DNA of 64,000 nucleotides from Micromonospora pisi (GTDB lineage: Bacteria; Actinomycetota; Actinomycetes; Mycobacteriales; Micromonosporaceae): the NCBI RefSeq assembly GCF_003633685.1, contig NZ_RBKT01000001.1:8060001-8124000 (forward strand), in the 5' to 3' direction. Below are positions 17,263-27,327 of this stretch, one piece after another. The position numbers and the translations under genes are program-made. The notes beneath the pieces were generated by a model. It made no database searches, was not told where the DNA came from, and saw only the letters and a list, made by a program, of their open reading frames with translations. Each line of letters opens with the position of its first letter. Positions within the stretch are counted from its first letter, which is position 1.

Positions 17263-17910
17263 TCAGGGGCGCGTGCCGTCGGGCAGATCATCAAGGTACG
17301 TCTGGCGCCCGGTCACCGCATCGCGGACCTTGTCGACCACGCCCACCGCCGGTTCGACGATCCGGTTCCACGGCGGGGTGGCCGGGGTGTCCGGGTGCGG
17401 TCGCGTCGGCGCCGCCTCCTCGGCGATCTGCACCCGGTTGCCGAGCCGGATCAGGTCGGCCTCGCTCGCCACCGCGCGCAGGGCGGGGAAGATCTCGCCC
17501 GTCGCCGCCCGGGTGTGCCGGGTCACCTGCTCGGCGACCTGGGCGACCGTCCGGTCGTACTCCGGGTCGCCGGCCGTCGCCGCGGAGAGTTCGCGCAACG
17601 CGTGCAGCAGGGCCGCGTCCGCGGCGATCTCCCGGTCGGCCACGGCCGTCCCGTCGGGCAGGGCGCTGCGCAGGCTCGGGTAGAGGTACTGCTCCTCCCC
17701 GGAGAGGTGCCGGGTGACGGTCGCGACGAGAACCTCGGCCAACCGGTGCCGCTGGTCGGCGACGAGGCCCGGATCGGCCAGCTCCCGGCAGAGGGTGCCG
17801 ATCCGGGCGTGTTCCTCGGTGAGCAGGTCGACGATGCTGAGCCCGCCGGGCCGGTAGTCGTCGTCGTCGACGCCCGTGGTCGGCGGCAGCGGGGGAAGGG
17901 GCAGGCTCAC
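17263..17910 (-). CDS. hemerythrin (HHE) domain protein
   Basis: A 215-residue protein with a hemerythrin-like four-helix bundle at residues about 25-150 that would bind a di-iron centre for O2, NO or redox sensing. Candidate ligands are His and Glu in LLTEEHARIGTLC, VTRHLSGEEQYLYP, LLHALRELS and VTRHTRAATGEIFP. The C-terminal ~65 residues are Pro-rich and low in complexity. AGGAGG lies upstream of the GTG start. It diverges from the M20 peptidase across 224 bases. Confidence 0.88.
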   Translation of the reverse strand: MSLPLPPLPPTTGVDDDDYRPGGLSIVDLLTEEHARIGTLCRELADPGLVADQRHRLAEVLVATVTRHLSGEEQYLYPSLRSALPDGTAVADREIAADAALLHALRELSAATAGDPEYDRTVAQVAEQVTRHTRAATGEIFPALRAVASEADLIRLGNRVQIAEEAAPTRPHPDTPATPPWNRIVEPAVGVVDKVRDAVTGRQTYLDDLPDGTRP

Positions 17911-18134
17911 GTCGGTCCTCCTGCAAGCTGGTACCCGTTCGACGGCTGTTATCTGGTCGACGGATAGTCAAGACGGCGGATGGGGGAACGCCAGCGGCGA
18001 TACCCGTACCCGGGTCCGGCCAAACCCGGCGGTCTATCTCCCCGGTCGTCGGGGCCCACCGCGAGTGGCGCGGCGGCCCGGTCGGGGTGGGTCGAGCTGA
18101 CCGGGCACCTAGTCGGCTCTGGTATGAAGAACCG

Positions 18135-19463
18135 ATGACCAGCCATGCCGCTCCCAGCCATCCCAGCGCCACCGACGAGGTCGTCGACATCTGTCGTGAC
18201 CTGCTGCGCATCGACACCAGCAACACCGGGGACAACGCCACCAGTGCCGGCGAGCGGGTCGCCGCCGAGTACGTGGCCGGGCAGCTCGCCGAGGTCGGCG
18301 TCGCCGTGGAGCTGCGTGAGTCGGCGCCGGGGCGGACCAACCTGGTGGCCCGGATCCCGGGCACCGACCCGAGCCGGGGTGCGCTGCTGGTGCACGGCCA
18401 CCTCGACGTGGTTCCGGCCGACGCGAGCGAGTGGTCGGTGCACCCGTTCGGCGGTGAGCTGCGCGACGGTTACCTATGGGGCCGGGGCGCGATCGACATG
18501 AAGGACTTCGACGCCATGGTGCTGGCGGTGGTCCGTCAGTGGCAGCGCACCGGGGTACGTCCACCCCGTGACATCGTGCTCGCCTTCACCGCCGACGAGG
18601 AGGCCGGCGGCGACTACGGCGCGCATTTCCTGGTCGACCAGCACCGGGAGCTCTTCGACGGCTGCACCGAGGCGATCGGCGAGGTCGGTGGTTTCTCCTA
18701 CTCGGTCAGCGACGACCTGCGGCTCTACCTGATCGAGACGGCGGAGAAGGGGCTGGACTGGCTGCGTCTGCACGCCAAGGGGCGGCCCGGCCACGGCTCG
18801 ATGATCCACGACGACAACGCGGTGACCGCGCTGGCCGAGGCGGTGGCGCGGGTCGGCCGGCACCGGTTCCCGGTGGTGCTGACCCCGACCGTACGGACCT
18901 TCCTGGAGCAGGTCTCCGATCTGCTCGGAATCGAGTTCGACCCGGAGAACCCGGAGGCGACGATCGCCAAGCTGGGCCCGATCGCGAGCATCGTCGGCGC
19001 GACCATCCGCAACACCGCCAACCCGACCCGGCTCGATGCCGGCTACAAGGACAACGTGATCCCCGGCCGGGCGACGGCGACGATCGACTGCCGGAGCCTG
19101 CCGGGCCAGTCCGAGCTGCTGCTGGAGCAGCTGCGCCAGGTGATCGGTCCGGACATCGAGATCGAGTACGTGCACCGCCAGCCGGCCGTGGAGACCAGCT
19201 TCGACGGCGATCTGGTCGATGCGATGGCGTCCGCGCTGCGGGCCGAGGACCCGGGTGCCCGGCCGGTGCCGTACATGCTCTCGGGGGGCACGGACGCCAA
19301 GGCGTTCCAGCGACTGGGAATCCGTTGCTTCGGGTTCGCTCCGCTGCGTCTGCCGGCCGACCTGAACTTCAGCGCGTTGTTCCATGGCATTGACGAGCGG
19401 GTTCCGGTGGACGGACTACAGTTCGGCGTGCGGGTGCTCGACCGGTTCCTGCGCGGCTCCTGA
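18135..19463 (+). CDS. M20/M25/M40 family zinc metallopeptidase
   Basis: A 442-residue cytoplasmic amidohydrolase that removes acyl groups or amino acids from small substrates such as dipeptides or N-acyl amino acids. The metal site is evident: H89 and D91 in LLVHGHLDVVPAD, the active-site pair in FTADEEAGGDYGA, GAIDMKD, and a lid domain with GRPGHGSMIHDDNAV. The late His expected of this family is in ALFHGIDERVPV. An upstream frame to 18087 lacks a ribosome site; the ATG at 18135 gives the usual N-terminus. It is followed by a conserved acidic protein and a DUF5703 gene, an arrangement common in actinobacteria. Confidence 0.92.
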   Translation: MTSHAAPSHPSATDEVVDICRDLLRIDTSNTGDNATSAGERVAAEYVAGQLAEVGVAVELRESAPGRTNLVARIPGTDPSRGALLVHGHLDVVPADASEWSVHPFGGELRDGYLWGRGAIDMKDFDAMVLAVVRQWQRTGVRPPRDIVLAFTADEEAGGDYGAHFLVDQHRELFDGCTEAIGEVGGFSYSVSDDLRLYLIETAEKGLDWLRLHAKGRPGHGSMIHDDNAVTALAEAVARVGRHRFPVVLTPTVRTFLEQVSDLLGIEFDPENPEATIAKLGPIASIVGATIRNTANPTRLDAGYKDNVIPGRATATIDCRSLPGQSELLLEQLRQVIGPDIEIEYVHRQPAVETSFDGDLVDAMASALRAEDPGARPVPYMLSGGTDAKAFQRLGIRCFGFAPLRLPADLNFSALFHGIDERVPVDGLQFGVRVLDRFLRGS

Positions 19464-19547
19464 GCCGCCTCGGACCAGCTCGTACCCCACGTGCCGCGGG
19501 TGCACCCTGTCGCCCGCGTTATGCCACCTCGAAGGGAAAGCCACACC

Positions 19548-20225
19548 ATGACCGACCAGCACGCCGAGCTGGACGCCGCCCTGGAGCGGGTCATCGAGAC
19601 CGCCCGGGCCCACCTCGCCGCGGTCAAGGCCGCCGAGGGCCGGATCGACGACGACGACGTCTGGAAGGCGTACGTCGCGCTCAACAACGCCTCGTTCGAG
19701 TACGACGAGCGGCTGCTCGACGCGTTCGGCGAGGTTACTCCCTGGGATGTGGAGGCAATCGACCCGAACGAGGCCGACGAGCGGTTCGGCGTCGGGCTGG
19801 GCGGGGTGGACGGCACCGAGCCGACCGACCCGCATCCCCGGGTGCTCTCGGTCCGCCAGCGCCGGGACTACCGGGTGCCGAGCGTGGCCGCGCTGATCCG
19901 GGTGGCCGAGGCCGCCCGCCGTTCCGCCGCCGCCGAGGACGAGGAGTCCGAGCCGGTCGAGGGGGTCGGCGAGGCGGTCCTGGAGCTGCTGCAGAACGGT
20001 GACGGCTCGCTCGGCGCGCTGGACATCCCGGAGTTGGAGCCGCTGGACGGTCTGGTGATCGTCAGCGAGGTGGCGGTGCCGCTCGACCTGGAGTCGTTCG
20101 ACGACGACGACAGCGCCGGGCCGTTCCAGCCCGACCCCGAGGACCAGCTCGTGGGCCGGCTCGACGAGCACCCGTTCCTGCCGGCCGACTCGGCCGACGA
20201 GGACGAGGTGCCGTCGGTCCGCTAA
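19548..20225 (+). CDS. conserved acidic actinobacterial protein of unknown function
   Basis: A 225-residue soluble, very acidic protein (HAELDAALERVIETARAHLA at the start, then DDDVWKAYVALNNASFEYDE). The N-terminal 100 residues are helical and well ordered; the rest, including DLESFDDDDSAG, is low in complexity. GAAGGGA precedes the ATG. It sits between the M20 peptidase and DUF5703 gene, 19 bases from the converging DUF5703 stop. No domain is recognised. Confidence 0.75.
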   Translation: MTDQHAELDAALERVIETARAHLAAVKAAEGRIDDDDVWKAYVALNNASFEYDERLLDAFGEVTPWDVEAIDPNEADERFGVGLGGVDGTEPTDPHPRVLSVRQRRDYRVPSVAALIRVAEAARRSAAAEDEESEPVEGVGEAVLELLQNGDGSLGALDIPELEPLDGLVIVSEVAVPLDLESFDDDDSAGPFQPDPEDQLVGRLDEHPFLPADSADEDEVPSVR

Positions 20226-20243
20226 CCGGCGGATCGTCCCGAA

Positions 20244-20435
20244 TCAGTAGGAGAGGCCCGGTTGCGACGTCTGGGCCAGGCGGCGACGCAGCACCACCTG
20301 CCGCGTCCCGTCCCGGAACAGTCGCACCCGGGCCAACTCCCAGCCGGAGAATTCGGCCTGGATCGCCAGCTGTGCCGCAGCGGTCACCCGATCGACGTTC
20401 GGTGGCAATCGCAGCGGTGCGTATTCGTAGTCCAT
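20244..20435 (-). CDS. DUF5703 family small protein
   Basis: A 63-residue protein. The DUF5703 signature is complete: MDYEYAPLRLPPNVDR, AQLAIQAEFSGWELARVRLF and RDGTRQVVLRRRL. The fold resembles the small DUF4177-type alpha-beta proteins. Function unknown. It is conserved next to M20 peptidases in actinobacteria, as here. Confidence 0.82.
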   Translation of the reverse strand: MDYEYAPLRLPPNVDRVTAAAQLAIQAEFSGWELARVRLFRDGTRQVVLRRRLAQTSQPGLSY

Positions 20436-20498
20436 GCCCCTATCCTGCCCACGGGTCCGTGGGCGACACCAGTCCTTGAGATCGGCTACACCTCCCGG

Positions 20499-21470
20499 TC
20501 AGCCGTCCCGCTCCGGATAACCGACCGGTACCGCCGACACGTCGTCCAGGGCTCGGGCGATCTCCGCCGGCAGGGTCATCCGTTCGACCTGGAGGGCGCC
20601 GAGCAGTTGGCCGACCGTACGGGCGCCCAGGATCGGGGCGACCACGCCGGGACGGTCACGTACCCAGGCCAGGGCGACCTCGAGGGGGGAGACGCCCAGG
20701 CCGCCCGCGGCGGTGGCGACCGCCTCGACGATGCTGGAGCACCGGGGCTCCAGGTAGCTGGCGACGAAGCGCTCGAAATGCGGCGAAGCCGCCCGCGAGT
20801 CGGCCGGTCGGCCGTGTCGGTACTTGCCGGTCAGCACCCCGCGTCCGAGCGGGGACCAGGGCAGCAGTCCCAGGCCGAGGTCGGCACAGGCGGGCAGCAC
20901 CTCCCGCTCGATGCCCCGTTCCAGCAGCGAGTACTCCATCTGGGCGGCGACCACCGGGGCCCGGCCGGGGAACGCCGCCTGCCAGGTCGCGGCCCGTGCG
21001 GTCTGCCAGCCGGAGAAGTTCGACACCCCGACGTAGCGGACCCGGCCACTGTTCACCGCGTGGTCCAGGGCGGCGAGCGTCTCCTCGAGGGGAGTGTCCG
21101 GGTCGTACCCGTGTACCTGCCACAGGTCGACGTGGTCGGTACCCAACCGTCGCAACGAGGCGTCCAACGTACGCAGCAGGTGGCCCCGGGAGCCGTCCCG
21201 ACGGCGCCCCGAACCCGGCCGCAGCCCCGCCTTGGTGGCGATCAGGAGGTCGTCGCGCGGTACCAGGGTGCCGATCAGCGCGCCGATGACCGACTCCGCG
21301 TCGCCGTCGGAATACACGTCCGCGGTGTCGACCAGATTCCCGCCGGCATCGAGAAAGCTCTTCAGTTGCGCGGCCGCGTCATCGGCGTCGGTGTCCCGAC
21401 CCCAGGTCATGGTGCCGAGCGCGAGCCGCGAAACCGCCAGCCCGCTTCGGCCGAGCGGTCGCTGTTGCAT
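20499..21470 (-). CDS. aldo/keto reductase
   Basis: A 323-residue NADPH-dependent oxidoreductase with a TIM barrel. The catalytic tetrad can be placed: D48 and Y53 in VDTADVYSDG, K80 in LLIATKAG, and His in DLWQVHGYD (about 120). The coenzyme end shows VAPILGARTVGQL, the AKR pattern that binds the nicotinamide phosphate. The N-terminus LGRSGLAVSRLALGTMTWG is typical. It stands alone and diverges from the LLM oxidoreductase gene. The carbonyl substrate is unknown. Confidence 0.93.
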   Translation of the reverse strand: MQQRPLGRSGLAVSRLALGTMTWGRDTDADDAAAQLKSFLDAGGNLVDTADVYSDGDAESVIGALIGTLVPRDDLLIATKAGLRPGSGRRRDGSRGHLLRTLDASLRRLGTDHVDLWQVHGYDPDTPLEETLAALDHAVNSGRVRYVGVSNFSGWQTARAATWQAAFPGRAPVVAAQMEYSLLERGIEREVLPACADLGLGLLPWSPLGRGVLTGKYRHGRPADSRAASPHFERFVASYLEPRCSSIVEAVATAAGGLGVSPLEVALAWVRDRPGVVAPILGARTVGQLLGALQVERMTLPAEIARALDDVSAVPVGYPERDG

Positions 21471-21683
21471 GGGTGAACCTTATTCAGAACATCGCCCCAC
21501 CGATATCCTCGCTCCCGCTGTTGTGTGTCGTGCCGCGCAATTCGGACCTGCACAGAGGCTCCGCTGACGGCCTTCCGACACCCGTACGCTGTTCCCGACG
21601 GCGCGTTGGCGCCGCCGTGCCCGCACCGACGACGATCGTTGCGTACCCTGATGCGACTTGACCCGCGGATGGGGGAGGAACCA

Positions 21684-22736
21684 GTGCGACTCGGGCTCAG
21701 CCTCGGATACCAGACGGCGTGGAGCACGCCGGCCGATCATCTGCTCCTGGCTCAGGAGGCGGACCGGCTCGGCTACTCCGTGGTCTGGGCGGCCGAGGCG
21801 TACGGCTCGGACTCGCCGAGCATGCTCGCCTGGATGGCGGGGCAGACGCAGCGGATCGACCTGGGAGCGGCGGTGATGCAGATCCCGGCGCGTACGCCGG
21901 CGGCGACCGCGATGACCGCGGCGACCATCGACACCCTCTCCGGTGGCCGGTTCCGGCTCGGCCTCGGCGTCTCCGGCCCGCAGGTCTCCGAGGGCTGGCA
22001 CGGGGTGCGGTTCGCCAAGCCGTTGGCCCGGACCCGGGAGTACGTCGACATCGTCAAGCTGGCGCTCGGCCGTAAGCAGGTCGAGTACGACGGCGCCCAC
22101 TACCGGTTGCCGCTGCCCGACGGGCCGGGCAAGGCGCTGCGGCTCGGCTTCCACCCGCACCGCGACCAGATCCCGATCTATCTCGCCGCGGTCGGCCCGA
22201 AGAACCTGGAACTCGCCGGTGAGATCGCCGACGGCTGGTTGGCGATCTTCTTCGCGCCCGAGTTCGCGGCCGAGCAGTTGAGCGCGGTCGCCGCCGGGCG
22301 GGCCAAGGCCGACAAGGAACTGGCCGGCTTCGACGTGGTGCCGAGCGTGCCGCTGGTCCTCGGCGACGACGTCAGCGCGGCGGCCGACCTGGTCCGCTGG
22401 TACGCCGCTCTCTACGTCGGCGGGATGGGCAGCCGGGAACAGAACTTCTACAACCAGCTCGCCACCCGGATGGGGTACGGCGACGCCGCCCGCGAGGTGC
22501 AGGAGCTCTACCTGGCCAAGCGGCAGCGGGACGCGGCCGCGGCGGTGCCGTTGGAGTTCATCGACCGCACCTCGTTGCTCGGTTCGAAGGAGCGGATCGC
22601 CGACCGGATGCGCGAGTACGCCGCCGCCGGCGTGACCACCCTGTCGCTGACGCTCTTCGTCGCGGACGTCGAGAGCGGGGTGCGGGCCCTGCGGGCCGGT
22701 GCCGAGGCCCTCGAACTCTCCGGGGTGGGCGAGTGA
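21684..22736 (+). CDS. F420-dependent LLM-class oxidoreductase
   Basis: A 350-residue luciferase-like TIM-barrel enzyme that would move hydride with coenzyme F420. It opens MRLGLSLGYQTAWSTPADHL, followed by AADTEA-like segments seen here as SVVWAAEAYGSDSPSM, then DTLSGGRFRLGLGVSGPQV and PIYLAAVGPKNLELAGEIAD. I chose GTG at 21684 because GGGGGAGGA lies just upstream and the product then starts exactly as relatives do; longer frames to 21525 have no site. It begins a rightward run of genes that includes uppP and mshC. Confidence 0.9.
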   Translation: MRLGLSLGYQTAWSTPADHLLLAQEADRLGYSVVWAAEAYGSDSPSMLAWMAGQTQRIDLGAAVMQIPARTPAATAMTAATIDTLSGGRFRLGLGVSGPQVSEGWHGVRFAKPLARTREYVDIVKLALGRKQVEYDGAHYRLPLPDGPGKALRLGFHPHRDQIPIYLAAVGPKNLELAGEIADGWLAIFFAPEFAAEQLSAVAAGRAKADKELAGFDVVPSVPLVLGDDVSAAADLVRWYAALYVGGMGSREQNFYNQLATRMGYGDAAREVQELYLAKRQRDAAAAVPLEFIDRTSLLGSKERIADRMREYAAAGVTTLSLTLFVADVESGVRALRAGAEALELSGVGE

Positions 22737-22766
22737 CCGCGCGGCGCCGCGGGCGGCGGTGATCGG

Positions 22767-23600
22767 ATGAGCTGGATCGAGGCGATCGTGCTCGGCATCG
22801 TGCAGGGACTCACCGAGTTCCTGCCGGTGAGTTCGTCGGCACACCTGCGGATCACTTCGGCGATCTTCTTCGACCAGGACGCCGGGGCCTCGTTCACCGC
22901 GGTCACCCAGCTCGGCACCGAGGCCGCGGTGCTGCTCTACTTCGCGAAGGACATCTGGCGGATCACCCGGACCTGGGTGGTCGGGATCTGGGACAGCTCG
23001 GTTCGGGGCGAGCTGGACTACCGGATGGGCTGGTACGTCATCGTCGGCTCGATCCCGATCGGCGTGTTCGGGCTGGTGTTCGCCGACCAGATCCGGACCG
23101 CCGCGCGGAACCTGTGGCTGGTCGCCGCAGTGCTGATCATCTTCGCCTTCGTGCTCGCCTTCGCCGAGTACTGGGGCCGGCAGACCCGTACGATCAAGGA
23201 CTTCACCCTGCGTGACGGTGTGGTGATGGGTTTCGCCCAGGCCGCCGCGCTGGTCCCCGGGGTGTCCCGGTCCGGTGGCACGCTCACCGCCGGGCTCTTC
23301 CTCAACCTGACCCGCGAGGCGGCGGCCCGCTATTCGTTCCTGCTCGCCATCCCGGCGGTGGTGATGTCCGGGTTGTTCAGCATCCCGGACGTCTTCGACA
23401 ACAGCGGGGACGGCTCCATTCCGACCCCAGCCCAGATGGTGGTCGCCACGCTGATCGCCTTCGCCGTCGGGTACGTCTCCATCGCCTGGCTGCTGCGGTA
23501 TGTCGCGCACCACACCCTGTACGCCTTCGTGCTCTACCGGGTGGCCCTGGGCAGCCTGGTCCTGGCCCTCTTGATCACCGGCACCATCAGCGCCACCTGA
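22767..23600 (+). CDS. uppP: undecaprenyl-diphosphate phosphatase
   Basis: A 277-residue integral membrane enzyme that dephosphorylates undecaprenyl diphosphate to recycle the lipid carrier for peptidoglycan; its loss gives bacitracin sensitivity in other bacteria. Both signatures are present: [19 protein letters not shown] (about 10-28, with the catalytic Glu) and [18 protein letters not shown] (with the key Arg). Seven to eight hydrophobic segments are visible. It lies 30 bases after the LLM gene and 35 before the phosphatase gene. Confidence 0.96.
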   Translation: MSWIEAIVLGIVQGLTEFLPVSSSAHLRITSAIFFDQDAGASFTAVTQLGTEAAVLLYFAKDIWRITRTWVVGIWDSSVRGELDYRMGWYVIVGSIPIGVFGLVFADQIRTAARNLWLVAAVLIIFAFVLAFAEYWGRQTRTIKDFTLRDGVVMGFAQAAALVPGVSRSGGTLTAGLFLNLTREAAARYSFLLAIPAVVMSGLFSIPDVFDNSGDGSIPTPAQMVVATLIAFAVGYVSIAWLLRYVAHHTLYAFVLYRVALGSLVLALLITGTISAT

Positions 23601-23635
23601 CCCCGGCCGGTGGGCACCCCCGTAGGGTAGGGCTC

Positions 23636-24352
23636 GTGACAACCCTCCTACTCCTACGCCACGGTCGGACCACCGCGAACGCCAGTGGTGGCCTCGCCGG
23701 TCGCCAGCCGGTTGAGTTGGACGAGACCGGGCGGGCGCAGGCGGTCGGTGCCGGCGCCCGGCTCCGTACGCTCCCGCTCGCGGCCGTCGTCAGCAGCCCG
23801 CTCATCCGCTGCCGGCAGACGCTCGAACTCGCCCTGCCGGAGGTCCCGCCCACCATCGAGGAAGACCTCACCGAGTGCGGGTACGGCGAGTGGGAGGGGC
23901 AGCCGCTCAAGAAGCTGGCCAAGGATCCACTGTGGCCAGTGGTTCAGCAGCACCCCAGCTCGGTGGTTTTCCCCGGCGGGGAGGCGATGGCGGCGATGGC
24001 GACCCGGGCGGTCTCAGCCGTACGCCGGTGGGACGCCCGGATCAGCGCCGAGCACGGGCCGGAGGCGATCTGGCTGGCGTGCAGCCACGGCGATGTGATC
24101 AAGGCCATCGTCGCGGACGCGCTCGGCGTACACCTTGATCTTTTTCAGCGCATTGTCGCGGACCCGGCGTCGGTGACCGCGATCCGCTACACCCCGACCC
24201 GGCCGTTCGTGCTCCGCCTCAACGACACCGCGGGCGACCTGGGCAACCTGGTTCCGCCCCGGCGTCCTCGCCGCCGACGGCCCCGCCCGGCGGACTCCGA
24301 CGCGGCCGTCGGCGGCGGCGCGGGCAGCGGTGAATCGGGGCTGGAGCGGTGA
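23636..24352 (+). CDS. histidine phosphatase family protein (MSMEG_4193 type)
   Basis: A 238-residue phosphoglycerate-mutase-like phosphatase. The phospho-accepting His is H9 in LLLRHGRTTANA. The second half has WLACSHGDVIKAI with the second catalytic His. ECGYGEWEGQPLKKL is characteristic of this subfamily. The last ~45 residues are a basic then Gly-rich tail (PPRRPRRRRPRPAD). From memory, this type travels with DUF3090, SCO1664-type and mshC genes in actinobacteria, exactly the order here. Substrate not established. Confidence 0.9.
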   Translation: MTTLLLLRHGRTTANASGGLAGRQPVELDETGRAQAVGAGARLRTLPLAAVVSSPLIRCRQTLELALPEVPPTIEEDLTECGYGEWEGQPLKKLAKDPLWPVVQQHPSSVVFPGGEAMAAMATRAVSAVRRWDARISAEHGPEAIWLACSHGDVIKAIVADALGVHLDLFQRIVADPASVTAIRYTPTRPFVLRLNDTAGDLGNLVPPRRPRRRRPRPADSDAAVGGGAGSGESGLER

Positions 24353-24470
24353 ACCCGCAGCGGCCTCTACCAGGGGCGGAGCCCTCGGGCCCCGGAGCGC
24401 GCCCGGGGTGGCCGGCGATTCGGGTCGGTGCGCTGCGCGGCGCCGGATCGGGCCGGATAGGGTCGTGGGT

Positions 24471-25055
24471 ATGACCCATCAGGTGCACGCCTTCGAGCCG
24501 CCGGAGCGGTTCGTCGCTGGGACCGTGGGCGCGCCGGGAGAGCGCACGTTCTTCCTCCAGGCGCGAGGCGGCGGCCGGGTGGTCAGCGTGGCACTGGAAA
24601 AGGTCCAGGTGTCGTTGCTGGCCGAGAAGTTGGAAGAACTGCTGACCGAGGCGCAGCGCCGCTTCGGGGTCGAGTTGCCCGACGCGGTGCTCACCAGTTC
24701 CGACAACGACCCGCTCGACAACCCGGTCGACGAGGAGTTCCGCGTCGGCACCCTGGGCCTGGCCTTCGACGTCGACACCGCCACCGTGGTCATCGAGGCG
24801 ATCGCCGCCGGTGAGACCGAGGCCGAGGTGGAACTCGGCGAGCCGGACGAGGTCGACGAGACCGACGACGAGGACGAAGAGCCCGACGACGACCTCGACC
24901 GGCTACGGGTGCGGCTGACCCCGCAGGCGGCGCGGGAGTTCATCGAGCGCGCCCGCCGGGTGGTGGCCGCCGGACGGCCGCCGTGCCCGCTCTGTGGCCA
25001 ACCCCTCGACCCCGCTGGTCACCTCTGCCCCCGACACAACGGCTACCACCGCTGA
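24471..25055 (+). CDS. DUF3090 family protein
   Basis: A 194-residue protein of the DUF3090 family, conserved beside mshC. The N-terminal part (FEPPERFVAGTVGAPGERTF) is a beta fold; a very acidic insertion (EVDETDDEDEEPDDD) follows at about 118-142. The C-terminus is a small putative zinc site, with CPLCGQP and LCPRHNGYH contributing Cys and His. Function unknown; gene order suggests a link to the neighbouring SCO1664-type protein. Confidence 0.9.
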   Translation: MTHQVHAFEPPERFVAGTVGAPGERTFFLQARGGGRVVSVALEKVQVSLLAEKLEELLTEAQRRFGVELPDAVLTSSDNDPLDNPVDEEFRVGTLGLAFDVDTATVVIEAIAAGETEAEVELGEPDEVDETDDEDEEPDDDLDRLRVRLTPQAAREFIERARRVVAAGRPPCPLCGQPLDPAGHLCPRHNGYHR

Positions 25056-25176
25056 TGGTCGTGATCGTGCGTCCGGTGACCGGTCCGACGCCGGCCCGGA
25101 GTGGCCGGCCGCGGACGACGGTCGCCGGGGCGGTGCTCGGTTCCCCGCTGGCCCCCACCCGTTCCGGTCGGTCGCG

Positions 25177-25995
25177 GTGACCGCGTCCGACGTGCAGCCC
25201 GTGCTCGACGAGAACGACGCGCTCCGGCTGCTGCGGGGTGGCGAGTTCGAGTTGGAAGGCCGGCTGACCGATGCCTCCAACACCACCCTTCGCGGCTTCC
25301 TGACCCTGGACGGGGTGACCGCGCGCTGCGTCTACAAGCCGATCCGGGGCGAACGCCCGCTCTGGGACTTCCCGGACGGGACACTGGCCGGTCGCGAGGT
25401 GAGTGCCTACCTGGTCTCCCGGGCGACCGGCTGGGACGTGGTCCCGCCCACGGTGCTGCGCGACGGGCCGTTCGGCCCCGGCGCCTGCCAGCTCTGGATC
25501 GACGAACCGGAGGACGGCGAACCCCTGGTCGGTTTCGTGCCGGCGGACAGCCTGCCGCCACGCTGGTTCCGGGTCGCCGCCGCCCAGGACGACGACGGGC
25601 TGCCGTACGCGCTCGCGCACGCCGACGACCCCCGGTTGGCCCGGATGGTGGTCTTCGACGCCGTGATCAACAACGCTGACCGCAAGGGCGGCCACGTGCT
25701 GACCGGGCCGGACGACCGGATCTACGGCGTGGACCACGGCGTCTGTTTCCACGTCGAGGGCAAGCTGCGTACGGTGCTCTGGGGCTGGGCCCGCCGGGAC
25801 CTGCCGCCGGACGCGATCGAGGTGCTCAGCGAACTCGCCGCCAACCTGGTCGGCCCCCTCGGTGAGGAACTGTCCGAGCACCTGACCATCAGCGAGGTCG
25901 CCGAGGTGGCGGCCCGGGTCAATCTCCTACTGGAAACCGGCCGCTTCCCGGTTCCGTCCGAGGACTGGCCGGCCATTCCCTGGCCGCCGATCTGA
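25177..25995 (+). CDS. SCO1664-type protein with PI3/4-kinase-like fold
   Basis: A 272-residue protein of the family named for Streptomyces SCO1664. Kinase-like landmarks are ARCVYKPIRGERPLWDFPDG (candidate ATP-binding Lys), GREVSAYLVSRATGWDVVPP, FDAVINNADRKGGHVL (DxxxxNxDR catalytic loop) and YGVDHGVCFH (metal-binding Asp). These suggest phosphotransfer, but activity is not established. GTG at 25177 is chosen because it gives the family's usual short N-terminus; the open frame extends back into the DUF3090 gene without a start signal. It belongs to the string leading to mshC. Confidence 0.85.
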   Translation: MTASDVQPVLDENDALRLLRGGEFELEGRLTDASNTTLRGFLTLDGVTARCVYKPIRGERPLWDFPDGTLAGREVSAYLVSRATGWDVVPPTVLRDGPFGPGACQLWIDEPEDGEPLVGFVPADSLPPRWFRVAAAQDDDGLPYALAHADDPRLARMVVFDAVINNADRKGGHVLTGPDDRIYGVDHGVCFHVEGKLRTVLWGWARRDLPPDAIEVLSELAANLVGPLGEELSEHLTISEVAEVAARVNLLLETGRFPVPSEDWPAIPWPPI

Positions 25996-26085
25996 CCTCG
26001 GCGCACCACCCGTACCCGACCACTGTCGTATCGATCACCTCAGGCTGTCCCGACGACGGGCGGCGGGCTGGTTAGGCTGGCCGTC

Positions 26086-27324
26086 ATGGACGCATGGACG
26101 GGGCATCAGGTGCCACGGCTGCCGGGAACCGGTCAGCCGTTGGCGTTGTACGACTCGGCGCGCGGCGCCGTTCACCCGAGCCGCCCCACAGGCGCGGCGA
26201 CGATGTACGTGTGCGGCATCACCCCCTATGACGCGACCCATCTGGGGCATGCCGCCACCATGATCACTTTTGATCTGGTGCAGCGGATGTGGCGGGACAA
26301 CGGCCACGAGGTGCGTTACGTCCAGAACGTCACCGACATCGACGATCCGCTGCTGGAACGGGCCGCGCGCGACGGCGAGGACTGGGTCGTGCTCGCGATG
26401 CGGGAGACGGCGTTGTTCCGCGAGGACATGGAGGCGCTGCGGATGATCCCGCCGGCGCACTACGTCGGCGCGGTCGAGTCCATCCCGGCGATCGTCGGCA
26501 AGGTCCGCACCCTGGTCGAGGAGGGGGCCGCGTACCGGTTGGACGACGGCACCGGCGACATCTACTTCGACATCTCCGCCACGCCCCGGTTCGGCTACGA
26601 GTCGAACCTCTCCCGGGAGCAGATGCTCACCCTCTCCGCCGAACGCGGCGGGGACCCGGGCCGCCCCGGCAAGCGCGACCCGCTCGACCCGCTGCTCTGG
26701 CGCGGGGCCCGTGAGGGCGAGCCGGCCTGGGACGGCGACTCCCTCGGACCGGGCCGGCCCGGCTGGCACATCGAGTGCGCCTCGATCGCGCTGGACCTGC
26801 TCGGACAGACCATCGACGTCCAGGGCGGCGGCAACGACCTGCTCTTCCCGCACCACGAGTGCTCCGCCGCGCACGCCGAGCGGTTGACCGGCCAGGCGCC
26901 CTTCGCCCAGCACTACGTACACGCCGGCATGATCGGCCTGGACGGCGAGAAGATGTCGAAGTCCAAGGGGAACCTGGTCTTCGTCTCCCGCCTCCGTGCC
27001 GACCACGTGGACCCGATGGCGCTGCGGCTGGGGCTGGTCGCCGATCACTACCGCTCGGACCGGACCTGGACCGACGAGGTGCTCAAGACCGCGCAGCAGC
27101 GGCTGGCCCGGTGGCGTGAGGCCGCCGCGTACGCCGCCGGTCCGTCCGGGGGCGAACTGCTCGCCGACGTGCGGACCCGGCTCGCCGACGACCTCGACAC
27201 CCCGGGGGCGCTGGCCGTGCTGGACGCCTGGGCCGACGCCACGCTGGCCGGTGACAACACCGACCCGGCCGCCCCGGCACTCTTCGCCGACACCGTCGAC
27301 GCCCTCCTCGGCATCCGCCTCTAG
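26086..27324 (+). CDS. mshC: L-cysteine:1D-myo-inositol 2-amino-2-deoxy-alpha-D-glucopyranoside ligase
   Basis: A 412-residue enzyme of mycothiol synthesis that joins cysteine to GlcN-Ins with ATP. It is a cysteinyl-tRNA synthetase relative lacking the tRNA-binding domain. Visible are C43 of the zinc site ([16 protein letters not shown]), the HIGH-type motif T51-H52-L-G-H55, [12 protein letters not shown] with zinc ligands, and EKMSKSKGN (around 288-295). The length separates it from CysS (about 460). Its presence shows the organism makes mycothiol. Next to it lies one copy of the 52-bp palindrome, which may end the transcript. Confidence 0.96.
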   Translation: MDAWTGHQVPRLPGTGQPLALYDSARGAVHPSRPTGAATMYVCGITPYDATHLGHAATMITFDLVQRMWRDNGHEVRYVQNVTDIDDPLLERAARDGEDWVVLAMRETALFREDMEALRMIPPAHYVGAVESIPAIVGKVRTLVEEGAAYRLDDGTGDIYFDISATPRFGYESNLSREQMLTLSAERGGDPGRPGKRDPLDPLLWRGAREGEPAWDGDSLGPGRPGWHIECASIALDLLGQTIDVQGGGNDLLFPHHECSAAHAERLTGQAPFAQHYVHAGMIGLDGEKMSKSKGNLVFVSRLRADHVDPMALRLGLVADHYRSDRTWTDEVLKTAQQRLARWREAAAYAAGPSGGELLADVRTRLADDLDTPGALAVLDAWADATLAGDNTDPAAPALFADTVDALLGIRL

Positions 27325-27327
27325 GTG